64,000 bases of DNA, from the NCBI GenBank assembly GCA_027924645.1, contig BSBN01000233.1:11426501-11490500 (forward strand), read 5' to 3'. The notes under the pieces are model-generated. The model ran no database searches and was not told the DNA's origin. It was given only the letters and a program-made list of their open reading frames with translations. Position 1 is the stretch's first letter, and every line of letters begins with the position of its first letter. Below, piece after piece: positions 10,445 to 22,178 of this stretch. The position numbers were made by a program, and so were the translations under genes. Source of the DNA: Cunninghamia lanceolata. Taxonomy: Eukaryota > Streptophyta > Pinopsida > Cupressales > Cupressaceae.

Positions 10445-13090
10445 GTTTACAAGTGGTAGATGTGGAGTGATTTGGATGAAGATTTGATGATTGGATAATA
10501 TATAATGCTTAGGATGATGTTGATGTGATGGGATGATGACTTGGATATGATTAGGGTTTTGTTGAGGATGGAGGTGAGTTAAAATGAATTGATGAATTGG
10601 GTGATTAGGATTGGATGATGTGGATGAGGTGGTCTAAGATATGTGTTATTGGAAAGTTGGATGAAGATGATGTGGCAAGTGTTTATTGGAAGCTTGCTTT
10701 AGGGCAATATCAAACATAAGATTTCACAAGCAAATGGATGAACACACACACCAAATAAGATGATGAATTTGCCTTTCAAGGTTTAAATGTTATGATTAAG
10801 CACACACTTGAAGACATAACAAAAAGCCTAATGTCTAGTTTGAAATAGGGTATGGCTAATTAGGTTTTGGGCTATGTTTTTATGAGGTTGACTAGGAATT
10901 TGAAAGTAAAATCCTACCACACAGCTAGGAGAAAGGGGTAACCCACCCTTCACTTTCACTTCCCAAAGGTATAAAGTTCTTTGGGGCTTAGCCAAGAGTG
11001 AAAAGATTCCAACTCCCAATGAGGGTCTCTTTTGATTCAGCCTTGATTGAGGTCATCCCTTGGAGTGGTGTATCTCCAAGTAGGCCTCCTAAGAAGGGTA
11101 AGCAAAAGTGAACTAAGTGAGGTGTTTTTGATCTCTAAGATCACCTTCCAGTACAAGGAGAGAGCTTACACATGTACACTTGATTCACACTCGCACTTGT
11201 AAATTAACCCTTAGAAAATGAAATGTGTGGATCAAACAATTTAAGCACTAGTTCTTTTTAGATCCCAAGTCCAAATATGATTGAAGACAATGGTTCGTTC
11301 TAACCTAATTTGATGTGTGAATGCAAGAAAGTTGTTTGTTTTAAGCCCAAAGTCCAAATGCATGATCAAACAATGATTTTAGAGATGAAAGATTAGAATG
11401 CATGCATTTGATTAATTCATTGTCCAAGCTACTATGTATGCTGATCCTGATGTTGTTCTAGTCCCGTAAGGTCACCTACAAGCCACAAAATTGAGAAAGA
11501 AGCAAGTAAACTTGTAAAGAAGAATGATTACATGAAAATGGAGAATATGATAAAATCTAATGAAAATGAGCTAATACAGAAAAATGGACTGCATGAACAG
11601 ATTCTAGATGAAATTCTATGCACTTTTAAAAAAGATTCACAAAAAAAATGATGAAAAATGCAAAAGTTACACTTGATTGAAGTTTGCAATGAAGTTGAAC
11701 TTTGACTCTGAAAAACTAGTTAAAATGACACTTTCACCTAATAATTTTTTCTCATCTATGTAGTTTGTTCTCTCATCTTTCTGATGAGTCCTTGTTTGTG
11801 CGAATTTGATGTTGTATTCTCCAATTATGATCAAAAGAAAAAATTAGCCTCCTTTGGCATGTCGGAGGCACAAGAGGTTAACCTGGCAGTTTGATCTAAC
11901 CTAGCAATTTGATTTGACCAATAGTGGTCATGCAAATTTTGGTCACATACAATGGTTATCCTTCAACGACCAGTGTTTGTGGTTACACTTTTAGATTGGC
12001 CCTTGGTCATTAATATGACCAGGAGCTAAATCAATTAAAAAAAGGAACTAACCTAAGCTTAAGCCTAAGTTTTGAGTTCTAAATAATAAACAATAAAACT
12101 AAATCTTAACACTAAATCTTAATCCAAATGCTCGTTGTCAACATTAAATGCTAGAGGCTAAGCTTAATGCATATCAGCTAATTTTAGGGCTCTTTTAACA
12201 ATGGTTAAACAGTGGAGTTTTGGAAGCGGGTGGGACTAGGAGGGAAGGCAGGTATCAAGACTTCAACAAGAGTTTTGTTAAGGAACTAGTGGTTGAAACA
12301 GAGGGCAATGGTGGTCTGAAGGGGTGGTGAAAGGATCAGCAAGGAGGAGGTCTGGTGGTGACCTACACTTGTCACCACTAGAAGTGATGACCACAAGCAA
12401 AAGAATGATGGCAAATTTGGGGGTATAGCAAAGATATTAACTGTGGATCTTAGCAGGGAATTCGTGGAAGAGAAGCGGTGGTAGGGTGTTGACCATGGAT
12501 TTGACGTTGTAGAGAGTGTCGTCCTAGAGGAGGAGATGGGGAATCAAGAGGGCAGCGATAGACTCTAACAATGGTGGTAGGCAGATTTAAGCATTGTGGT
12601 GACCCAAAGATGTTAGCAGCAGAAAATACATGGAGTGGATGGATAAGGGCTTTAAAACTAGGTGGCAGCAAGAGTTTTGTAGAGGGTGACAAGCAACATT
12701 TTGGGTTTTCTTCAATGCCCTAAAACAAACCTTTAACTGCTAAAAACAAACCCTAAACCAACAACAATCTTGCAATATCAAACACATACCCAAATCAATA
12801 TTGATAAATACAAGAGGCTCTATAGATCTGTACTGATCCATACTATACAGATTTACAACCCCTAAAAAAATTTCAAAAAATTGCAAAAAATTTTTGGAAG
12901 CAAAATAAGGTGAATTCTATGCCATTTTTAATTTCTCAGGCCTTCAAGATGCAATGGCACAGTCCGTTTGAGCTATGGAGGCCTCCTACAATAGTTCACT
13001 TGCAAAAATCAAACAAAATTTGTTAAAACCTTGCAAATTTGATCACAAAAAACTACAAAAATGAGGGTTACAACCATGGGCATGCCAAAA
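10445..13090 (-). other. E3 5' leader, no gene seen
   Basis: This 2.6-kb stretch lies between the 5' LTR and the gag remnant. I see no domain in any frame. A candidate primer-binding site follows the LTR end on the minus strand (TGGCATGCCCATGG, about 13073-13086). It begins with the TGG expected opposite a tRNA CCA end, but I could not identify the tRNA. Confidence 0.5.
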
Positions 13091-13841
13091 TGTATACTAA
13101 AAATTTGGATTAGCTGAAATGATGAAACAAATACATGCATTACCCAAACCCAAATACTCGATATACCTCGAATGATATGCACAAGATGATGCCCTGATTG
13201 ATCCCTGTAAGATGATGGCTTGATTGATCCCTCTAAGATGATGAATGCAAGATGGATGCAAGAGAGATGCAAGAGGAGATTGATGGATTGAATGGATGGT
13301 TGAATGTTGGTTTCTTGGGATTTTTGTAGTATAACAGTACTCAAGAGGGTCATCTTATTGCAAATGGCTTAGAGGAGGATAGGTTTATAGGAAGGACCTA
13401 GTTTGAATGGATGGACAAGATCGATTAGGGTTTGGAAGACATGGATGACTAGGATTAATTAGGTTTCCTTGCACATCAAGAAATCATAGTCATGTGACAA
13501 GTGTACAAAGGAAAATAGGGCTCATGTTTGATCATGTACACAAATACTAAAATTAGGTCCCATTGGTTGAGACAAATAGGGAAGTGGACAAGTGTTGTCA
13601 TGTGATGAAAGGTGAGGGAAATAATTCAAATATTTAATTTGAATTATGTGACATGTGATTAGGTGTAATTAATTAAATAAACATGATTTATTTAATTAAT
13701 TAGCTAAGTGATCATGATAGGATTAGGCATGGGGTAATGTGGGATTTGTGAGTGGGATGAGGTTGGATGACCTAGGACAAAACACACAGGTCATGTCGAC
13801 AAGGTGTTATGTCGAGACATGGACATTTTTTAGTGTCTACA
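13091..13841 (-). repeat. E3 5' LTR
   Basis: It starts TGTATACTAAAA and ends AGTGTCTACA on the plus strand, parallel to the left LTR along its whole length except for two missing W-rich inverted units near 13670-13700. Confidence 0.9.
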
Positions 13842-15035
13842 GCCCACAATAAGAAAACACTTTCCTTTGAGGAGATATGTCCATACCCCTTTGACAAGTC
13901 ATTACAAATGATACCCTTTCCCCCATACTTCAAGGTACCATAATTTGATAAATACAAGGGGAGAGGAGATCCAAATGATCACCTAAGAACCTTCTATGTC
14001 ACTTGTCTTGACGTGGCCTATGACAAGTATCTTTTGTGTCTCTTCCCTAGAAGTCTAGGGGGATAAGCCATGGAATAGTTGTCTCACCTACCTCTAGGCA
14101 TCAAAAGATTCAAAGAATTGCCACACAAATTGGTGTCCCATTTTGTATTTAACATAGAACATGAAATCAACATGAACAATCTTGTCAACAATAAGCAACA
14201 AAATGGTGAAACCTTTTCATCCTTTATGCAACAATGGAGAAACATGGCCAGGAAACTCTCTTGGCATATGCCTAAAAAGAAACAAGTGGACATCTTTGTC
14301 CAAAATCTCCATCCTGAGTTGTCGTTTCAATTACAAATGCACAGTACAACCTCCTTTGATGAGATTATATCCAAAGGAAACAACATTGAAAAAGCATTAA
14401 TTGCAAAGGGGCTTATCAAAATCTTTAAAGAAAACAAGGATAATCCATAGTCCTCCAATGCCAAATCTCATTTCTTGAATAAGAATAAAAATGTCATAAA
14501 TGATGGGGTTATAGACATAAAGAACATACAAGTTGTACAAGCACATGTCCATGTCCAACCAACACCTAACGCATCGTCATTCCTACCCTATGACCAAATG
14601 AAAGCAAACCCACCACCAAGATGCAAATTCACCCCCTTGGGAGAACCAATCAAGGTTGTTCTTAGAAAGTTAGTGCAAGTGGGAAACATCACTTTATCTG
14701 AAGTCAGACCAAATGAAGAGTCACTATTCAAACTAAACTGGTATAAAAACAATGAGTATTATGAGTATCACAGGGTAAAGGGACATAGTACCACTAGCTA
14801 CATGAAACTTAAACACTTGATTCAAAACCTAATTGATCAAGGACTTGTTAAGGTTATAGCATTGCTGCAAACATCTAACTACAATCTTGATGCTTATAAG
14901 AATCCTGTTTCTTCGCATGATAAATAATTTGCCACCAATACTGGGAAGAATGTCTATTAAACTTATGAGTCCACCATCAGTCATATTGAACAATCCTAAA
15001 TCTCCACTATTATATAAGAGGAAGAACACCTAACT
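13842..15035 (+). pseudogene. E2 gag core and degenerate zinc knuckle
   Basis: The gag frame resumes after E3. About 13960-14450 is the classic Ty3/gypsy gag core (KYKGRGDPNDHLRTFYVTC, then SFMQQWRNMA and FVQNLHPEL), which forms the capsid. Stops occur near 14068 and 14080. The next frame, 14475-14927, ends in a knuckle region, SLFKLNWYKNNEYYEYHRVK then GHSTTSY. Both cysteine positions are Tyr, so zinc binding should be lost. E4 cuts the element at 15035. Confidence 0.8.
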
Positions 15036-16393
15036 TGTTGCAAATGTATGCCTAAGTGGTGTTGTTATTGATGTCAACATATCCTTGTTTTCATTGGTGT
15101 CAACTGTATCCTTTTTGCTGCCTGTATAGAAGACTAGATTGTTGAGGATATTGGGAAAATTAATGAAGATCAATGTATGCAGACCATATGGCTATGTAGA
15201 AGTTTGTCTAAAGAAGCTCCAGTTAAGTTTTGAGAGGTTCTCATTAAGATATGAAAAAGTTTTGGCCATCTGACTAAAACCAGTTCCTGTAATATTCAAA
15301 AGAGATAAAGTGATAGAAAAGAGGTCTGGATTGTTCCGGATATGTCAAATGATGATCTGTGGATCTGGAGGTAGGTTTGGGAAGTCAATGTGTATCATAC
15401 ATTCAAGTGGTTCATGGTTTGGAGGTCCGTAAGAAATCTTTCTAATGTGACAGTCATATCAGATAGTGTTCTTGAGGTTCTAGAGGAAGATACAAGTGAT
15501 TCAGATGAATTGGAGGAGTGTGGATGTTTTTGTTGAATTCAATGTGCTTGTGTAAGTCTATGGATCATGTGACTACTATGTTGGAGGTCCGCATTGAAGT
15601 TTGAGCTTGTCAATGAAGATTTTCTTCTTGGTGTTGTTGTTCTTCTCATTCGTGGCTGACTGGATGATTCAAGCATGTTGCAGATGATCTAAGAGCAATT
15701 CTATGAAGCATGGCATCTTGATCAAGGAAGATTTGAGTCCTAGTTATGTTTGGCTAATAGCTTAGTGATTCGTATTAAGTCAGATGTTTGTAGTGCCGAG
15801 CTTGATGTTCATTCCAAGGTTGATGAAGTGTATAAATACTTGTTGATGAGTTGTGGAAAATTATCCTTGTGTGAAAATAAAATAATCTGAAGAGAGGACC
15901 AAAAAGGTAGAACAGAGCAGAGGAGAAGCAGAAGAACAAGAGTTGTTTTGATGAAGAGTTAGAGAATAAGTATTTGGGGCAGAGCAGAAGTTTTGTGAGC
16001 ATTTAATGAAACTAAACCAGACATGAAAGAGATGCTATTTTTTATTTGATTCCTTTTGTATTAAAACATAAATTCTGTGGGCAGTGAGCCTTTTTTAAGC
16101 AGTGAGCTCTGGGTAGTGTGCCCGAAGGCATATGCCTTCTATTTTTCTAAAGTACTTTTAATAGGGTACAAATCTTTGTGGGTTAACCCCCACCATGGTT
16201 TTCCCTTAACCAGGTTTCCACATAAAAATCTTGGTGTTTTATGTTCATTTGTTTCTACTCATGTGTTGATGATTTATTCTTTAAATGTTTATACCATTAA
16301 TCAGTTTTGTGTGATAAAGAAATAGTTGCAAGTGTTAAAGATTTGGGACAACTGATTCACCCCCCCTCTTAGTTGTCCCATCTAAATCCAACA
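15036..16393 (+). repeat. E4 5' LTR
   Basis: It starts TGTTGCAAATGTATG and ends CTAAATCCAACA. A TATA box (TATAAATA, 15831-15838) is intact, with an expected start about 30 bases downstream. A C-run and CTCTTAGTTGTCC lie near the 3' end, as in other copia LTRs. Confidence 0.92.
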
Positions 16394-16395
16394 AT

Positions 16396-16407
16396 TGGCA
16401 TTAGAGC
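16396..16407 (+). other. E4 primer-binding site
   Basis: TGGCATTAGAGC, two bases after the LTR. Ten of twelve bases match the complement of the initiator tRNA-Met 3' end. Confidence 0.8.
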
Positions 16408-16450
16408 CAAGTTCCTCTAAAAGGAGCTTAACCACTTGAGGAGATCTAGG

Positions 16451-16560
16451 ATGTCAACCTACAAAAAGGATAGTCTGAGATTTGATGGAACAAATTACTC
16501 TATTTGGAAGAGTTTCATGGAGTGTCATTTGTAATGCATGGGTGATGCTTATTAGGTGAT
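16451..16560 (+). pseudogene. E4 gag, first exon-like fragment
   Basis: The frame starts at ATG 16451 with RFDGTNYSIWKSFMECHL, the standard N-terminus of copia gag (a ligand-like F-G-x-N-Y-x-x-W motif). Two in-frame stops follow, in the places where family members usually have Lys and Trp. E5 interrupts after MGDAY-stop-VI. The remainder of gag resumes near 22179. Confidence 0.8.
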
Positions 16561-18181
16561 TGGTGCAGGAGCACCTAAAAAAACACCTTGGAGCAAGAAG
16601 ACACCAATGACCATGGAAGGAGCCTATGGAGCAAATCAAGTTAGTTGGGACATCTTAATACCAATTATGGCATGTTGTAATGGTCAAGATGGTGTAATGG
16701 TCAAATGTCCTAGGGTCCTGGTAAGGACCCTAGGACCAAAAATGATGTAAGTTGCGCCAATAGTGCCCCTAGAGTCAAATATAGGTGTCTAAGATTAGGA
16801 ACAAAGTGTAATGATCCTAAGAAGATCAAACATGATTGTTTGGTAGGGTAGAAATCCATTAAAGCAAAGTTTAAAATTAAAATTTTTGAATCAAGCATTT
16901 AGGTGGGAAAGTCATTTTGAGTAGTTTTTGAAGGCTGAACCAACTCCAACCGATGGGAATCAGTTGTGGATGTTGGGGTAGAGGTTATGTAAACCTATCC
17001 AAGGCATTTGGTGGCATGTGTGGAATCATTTGAGGCTTGGGTTGTACGGTCTGACAGAAATAAATAGAAATTTTCATCTAGTTCTTGTTTTTCCTTGCAT
17101 TTTTTATGTTCTTTTGATATGTGTTGGCATGGTAAATGTCTTGAATCTCCATTGAACAAGTATTAGACCTTATTTAATGCACTGAGAAGGTTTCTAAACT
17201 AGTTTTACTTATGTTCATCTGACTGCTACAAAGAACATCAAACTGTCCTGTGTGTTTTGAGAGGTTACAATGCATCATAGGACCTTTCCATGAATGTAAG
17301 ACCCTGGTTCTCATGGAATAGGTCCTAGATAACTTATACAATATGATTTCTAACTTGAACAAAGAAGGAAGAGTGCAAATTGGGAGGTGATCACCGTTGG
17401 AAGTCAAGATTGCATATGGAAGAGCATTGGTATGATGGCACAGGTATAACAGTTGGAGATCTACCTTAACAAGGTAACCTTTTTATGGTTGATGTTGTGT
17501 AGTATAGGTATTGAGATGGTGTTAGACCTTTGACTAAGGTCTAGAAGTGATTAGAAGTGGGAGATCTAGTAAACCCTAGGTTCAGGGTCCTAAAGATGGG
17601 GGTTTGGTGTTTAAACATTTGAATGAGTGAATCTTTGTCTAAAACCTTGAAAATACCTTATTTTGAACCTCTCCTAAGACTATTTGAAGGTTTGGAGTGA
17701 GTATGACAAGTTTGTCATAAGATTCCTTTGAAAAGTGGGTGAATTAGGCCTTGTAGGAAGGCTACAGGGTGTCAGGACAGTCAGTTCGGTCCAAAACAAT
17801 AGTATATGAGCCTTGGATATGTTATAGAAATTAGTAAAGGGTATTTAGATCAGTCATTTGTTTTAGAAGTGCTTTGGGAAAGACTAGAGAAAAGTGTAGA
17901 TTAGTCGCTGAACAGGGCTACTAAGATTAGGCCTAGTTAAGAGAAGTTGTCAATGAACTAGCCAAAATGGAGTGTGAAACCCTTTGAATCTTGTTGATTG
18001 GGGTATGTTGAGACCCTAGAAGGTGTAAGATTGCATCTTAGAAGTTGGAAACAAGTTTGAGCCCTTTGGTGGAGTTTAGGGCAAGGAGAAGACTAGTGAG
18101 TCTTATTGGGTGAAGCCCACAATTGATTTAAATCTTTTGATCTTGCTAAATTATCCCTAGAGACTTGATACCTCTGCATCA
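16561..18181 (+). repeat. E5 5' LTR
   Basis: It starts TGGTGCAGGAGCACC and ends CCTCTGCATCA. The ends TGGTG and CATCA form a near inverted repeat, and the end placement leaves a three-base spacer before the primer site, as in E10. The first few hundred bases differ from the 3' LTR by several percent by eye. Confidence 0.85.
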
Positions 18182-18184
18182 TAG

Positions 18185-18196
18185 TGGTATCAAAGT
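18185..18196 (+). other. E5 primer-binding site
   Basis: TGGTATCAAAGT, matching ten of twelve bases of the initiator tRNA-Met complement, three bases after the LTR end. Confidence 0.75.
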
Positions 18197-18264
18197 AGCA
18201 AGTAGGTCCTTGAGGGAGTAGTAGGATCTGGTGAAAGAGTTAAGGGTTGGTAATAGTTGTAAAG

Positions 18265-18953
18265 ATGCCCCCTAAAAATTAGATGGCTAGGGAGAATAAT
18301 GAATTGAGGAAAGCCTTAGAGGCAAGAGAAAGAGAGTTGAGGGAAGAGAATAGGATGCTGCAAGAGAAAGAGAGTTAAGACAAGTGAGAAGAGAGAATGC
18401 ATCAATCTTGGCAAGGTTGGAAGAATTGGAGAAGAATCCTAGAAAGGATGAACAAGATGATCAAGAAGGAGATGATGAGGCAGATGAGAACCTTCCTGAG
18501 GATGAATTGGAACCTGAAGAAAGGAGATTTTTGAGGTTGCTTAAGGCAGTTCAAGGTAGTGGAACAAAGGCAAATGTAGAGTTGCCTATCTATCAGGGGA
18601 AGATGGATAGTGAAGAGGTATTAGGGTGGATAGATGCCCTTGAAAATGTTTTTGAGTATGAGGAGATAAGTGATGAGAAGAAGGTTAAATTTGCAAAGAC
18701 AAAGTTGAGAGGGACAACACTTACATGGTGGAGTAGTGTACAAGTAGAAAGAGTGGCTAGAGGTGGAACAAAATTCACTTCTTGGGATAGGATGAAGAAT
18801 CAGTTTATTCCATCTAATTATGGTATTCAAACAAAGAGGATGAGGCAAAATTTAAAGCAAAAGGACATGGATGTTATGTCCTATACTGAGCAATTTCATA
18901 AGATTAGTATTAGAGGAGGATTGGAAGATGAAGAAGAGAAAGTGGCAAGATAA
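18265..18953 (+). pseudogene. E5 gag (capsid core)
   Basis: Gag probably began at ATG 18265 (MPPKN-stop-MARENNELRKA), a basic/acidic helical head. A stop and a frameshift near 18380 lead into the long frame from 18384. That frame has a highly acidic linker, then the Ty3/gypsy gag core: LPIYQGKMDSEEVLGWIDAL, FAKTKLRGTTLTWW, and RMRQNLKQKDMDVMSYTEQF. It ends at a TAA at 18951-18953 before the nucleocapsid. The core forms the virus-like particle. Close in type to the E10 gag at 53640-54197. Confidence 0.85.
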
Positions 18954-19051
18954 ATTAATGGATTAGGTACAACTTACAAGATGAAATTGGTTTGACCATA
19001 CCAAAATCACTTGGAGAATGTTTTTAATTAGCCATAAGGGTTGAAGAGAGG

Positions 19052-19866
19052 GTGAAGAGGAAGAAAGAAAGACAAGTAGGTAGTGGTAGAGGGTCTAGAG
19101 GTAGGGGCAGACCTATAAATGAAGGACAGAGCAACAATGAGAAAGGAAAAGAGTTTTCTACAAATCAGAGAGATGGATATAGAGGTGGAGGTAGGTTTGG
19201 ATCAGGTAGAGGAGTATTCACAGGTAGATGTTATCATTGCAATGAAGTGGGACACACATCTTTAAAATGTCCTAAGAGGGATGATGTTGTTAAGAGTAAG
19301 AAGAGGAAAAGAAAGGAGACCAAGAACCAGTAGTAGCCTATCTAGAAATAGATGGATAATTTCTCATGGTGAAAAAAGGCAAAATATAGCAAGTACCACA
19401 GGTATCCATTTTTAAAACTAATTGTTTAAGCCATGGAAAAATGTGTAACTTGATCATAGATTTAGGTTCACATGATAATTTAGTTTCCTGGGATATGGTA
19501 CATAAATTGGGATTGAAGACATTTGATCATCCTAGTCCTTACAATGCCACTTGGGTAAGTCAAGAGCAGCAAGTAAGGATTAATCAGAGGGTATATATTG
19601 ATTTTTCAATTGGTCCATATCATGATTCTATTTTGTGTGATGTTATTTCAATGACATGTGGGCATATAATTTTGGGTAGACCATGGCAACATTTAAGGAT
19701 AGTTCATGATGGTTATACGAATAGTCATTTGGTGCACAAATATGGTAAAAAGTCTAAACTAATGCCTTTACCTTGTGAAGAGAAGAAGGAACATGCTATT
19801 GTCTGTTTTGGAAAGAAATGGCAATTGAATATGCAGGTTAAGGATGGTTGGAAGCAACATGAATAG
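19052..19866 (+). pseudogene. E5 nucleocapsid knuckle and protease
   Basis: Frame 19052-19333 is rich in Arg and Gly (GRGSRGRGRP) and has one CCHC knuckle, CYHCNEVGHTSLKC. After a stop, frame 19441-19866 is a retroviral-type aspartic protease: LIIDLGSHDNLVS at the active site and HIILGRPWQH near its end. The catalytic Asp is kept, but the usual Asp-Ser/Thr-Gly triad reads Asp-Leu-Gly, so activity is doubtful. The protein ends 380 bases before the 3' LTR. Confidence 0.8.
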
Positions 19867-20249
19867 TTGCAGTAGAGGAAGATGTATGATAGTCCTAAGG
19901 AACAAGTTTGGGACTTAAATCATATCAAGGTTGGGGACATTTATTAACCTACAAGGAGGCAGGAAAGGGAAGGCAAACAATAGATATTCCAAAGAAGAAC
20001 AAATCAGAACCTTATGATGGGAAGAGCAGAAGCATTACAATAGCAAGGTCCTAGGAAAGGACACCAAAACATGTTTTGTGATACTAATACTTTTTATAAG
20101 AGACATGTAGGTTGGAGAAGGAGGAGTATAACTCTTGGAGAGTTCATGTTCCTTGTCACAAATTAGAGGGACTCTTCAAAAAGACTGTAGGATGTTTGGA
20201 GCAGATCACATAACTCTTGGGACAAGAGTTTTCTTCATGCTGGGGAGTA
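19867..20249 (+). other. E5 tail with pol deleted
   Basis: Chromoviruses normally carry about 3 kb of RT, RNase H and integrase here. Only 383 bp remain, with no recognisable domain. The last bases before the LTR, GCTGGGGAGTA (20239-20249), are a plausible polypurine tract. Confidence 0.7.
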
Positions 20250-21869
20250 TGGTGCAGGAGCACCTAAAAGAACACCTTGGAGCAAGAAGACACCAATGAC
20301 CATGGAAGGAGCCTATGGAGAAAATCAAGTCAGTTGGGACATCTTACAACCAGTTATGGCATGTTGTAATGGTCAAGATAGTGTAATGATCAAATGTCCT
20401 GAGGGTATTGGTAAGGACCCTAGGACCAAAAATGATGTAAGTTGGACCAATAGTACCCCTATAGTCAAATATAGGTGTCTAAGATTAGGAACAAAGTGTA
20501 ATAATCCTAAGAAGATCAAACATGATAGTTTGGTAGGGTAGAAATCCATTAAAGAAAAGTTTAAAATTCAAATTTTTGAATCAAGCATTTAGGTGGGAAA
20601 GTAATTTTGAGTAGTTTTTGATGGTTGAACCAACTCCAACCAATAGGAATCAGTTGTGGAAGTTGGGGCAGAGGTTATGTAAACCTGTCCAAGGCATTTG
20701 GTGGCATGTGTGGAATCATTTGAGGCCTGGGTTGTACGGTCTGACAGAAATAAACAGAAATTTTCATCTAGTTCTTGTTTTACCTTGCATTTTTTATGTT
20801 CTTTTGATCTGTGGTGGCATGGTAAATGTCTTGAATCTCCATTGAACAAGTATTAGACCTTATTTAATGCTTTGAGAAGGTTTCTAGACTAGTTTTACTT
20901 CTGTTCATCTGACTACTACAAAGAACAGCAGACTGTCCTGTGTGTTTTGAGAGGTTACAATGCATCATAGGACCTTTCCATGAATGTAAGACCCTGGTTC
21001 TCATGGAATAGGTCCTAGCTAACTTGTACAATATGATTTCTAACCTAAACAAAGTAGGAGGACTGCAGATTGGGAGGTGATCACAGTTGGAAATCAAGAT
21101 TGCATATGGAAGAACATTGGTATGAGGCATAGGTATAACAACCAGAGATCTGCCTTGACAAGGTAACCTTTTTATGGTTGATGTTGTCTAGTATGGGCAC
21201 TGAGATGGTGTTAGACCTTTGAATGTGGTCTAGAAGTGATTGGAAGTGGAAGATCTAGTAAACCCTAGGTTTTGGGTCCTAGAGATGGGGGTTTGGTGTT
21301 TAAACATTTGAATGACTAAATCATTGTCTAAACCCTTCAAAATACCTTATTTTGGAACCTATCCTAAGATTGTTTGAAGGTTTGGAGTGAGTATGACAAG
21401 TTTGTCATAAGGTTCCTTTGAAAAGTGGGTGAGTTAGGCCTTGTAGGAAGGCTGCAGGGTGTTAGGACAGCCAGTTCAGTCCAAAACAATAGTATATGAG
21501 CCTTGTATATGTTATAGAACTCGGTAAAGGGTATTCAGATTAGTCATTTGTTTTACAAGTTCTTTGGGAAAGATTGGAGAAAAGTGCAGATTAGTCGCTG
21601 AACAGGACTACTAGGATTAGGCCTAGTTAAGAGAAGTTGTCAATGAACTAGCCAAAATGGAGTGTGAAACCTTTTGAATCTTGTTGATTGGGGTATGTTG
21701 AGACCCTAGAAGGTGTAAGATTGCATCTTAGAAGTTGGAAACAAGTTTGAGCCCTTTGGTGGAGTTTAGGGTAAGGAGAATACTAGTGAGTCTTATTGGG
21801 TGAAGCCCACAATTGATTTAAATCTTTTGATCTTGCTAAATTATCTCTAAAGACCTAACACCTCTGCAT
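20250..21869 (+). repeat. E5 3' LTR, right end clipped
   Basis: It starts TGGTGCAGGAGCACC and follows the 5' LTR to CCTCTGCAT, where the 5' copy goes on to CATCA. The final CA is missing and AT-rich DNA follows. Confidence 0.85.
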
Positions 21870-22178
21870 AAATCTTTGTTGTCTTCAATTGTATGATTTG
21901 TTACTCTTATTTCCTTGCAATTATGAGATCAAGACATCGATTAGAGAATTTGATCATTTACATTCTTCATTCAATCCATTATTGATGAACTATCATATAG
22001 AATCTCCATCATAATTTACATATCAATAAGGCTAATGATATTATTTTACTTTTTATTTAAAAAAAATATATTAAAAGAAAGTGCACTTCAATTTTTTTTT
22101 AAATTACATATTTACAAATTATTTTTTCATAATATTTTTAAAAATATCTATCTACTAGTTTCACTATATAATTCAAAG
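21870..22178 (+). other. AT-rich filler between E5 and E4 gag
   Basis: These 309 bases belong neither to the E5 LTR nor to copia gag. They are AT-rich, with A- and T-runs near 22060-22150. There is no ORF or terminal repeat. They may be filler captured when the right end of E5 broke. Confidence 0.55.

Larger units (their letters stand above)
4730..13841 (-). mobile_element. E3: non-autonomous Tat-like gypsy element without pol
   Basis: Two direct LTRs (4730-5562 and 13091-13841) bound 9.1 kb. The polypurine tract beside the left LTR and all coding frames point to the minus strand, so the right LTR is the 5' one. The flanks are GGCCA on the left and GCCCA on the right, a five-base target duplication with one mismatch. 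Inside are a gag head, a zinc knuckle and a G-patch, but no gag core, protease, RT, RNase H or integrase. Its polypurine tract is identical to that of E2, so an E2-like element could have supplied the enzymes. Confidence 0.85.
16561..21869 (+). mobile_element. E5: chromovirus-type gypsy element reduced to gag and protease
   Basis: LTRs of about 1.62 kb (16561-18181 and 20250-21869) surround only 2.07 kb of internal DNA: primer site, gag, zinc knuckle, protease, then a short non-coding tail. RT, RNase H and integrase are absent. LTR starts (TGGTGCAGGAGC) and PBS spacing are like those of E10, its full-length relative in this window. It sits in E4 gag. No target duplication is visible, and the last bases of the 3' LTR are missing. 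Confidence 0.85.
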
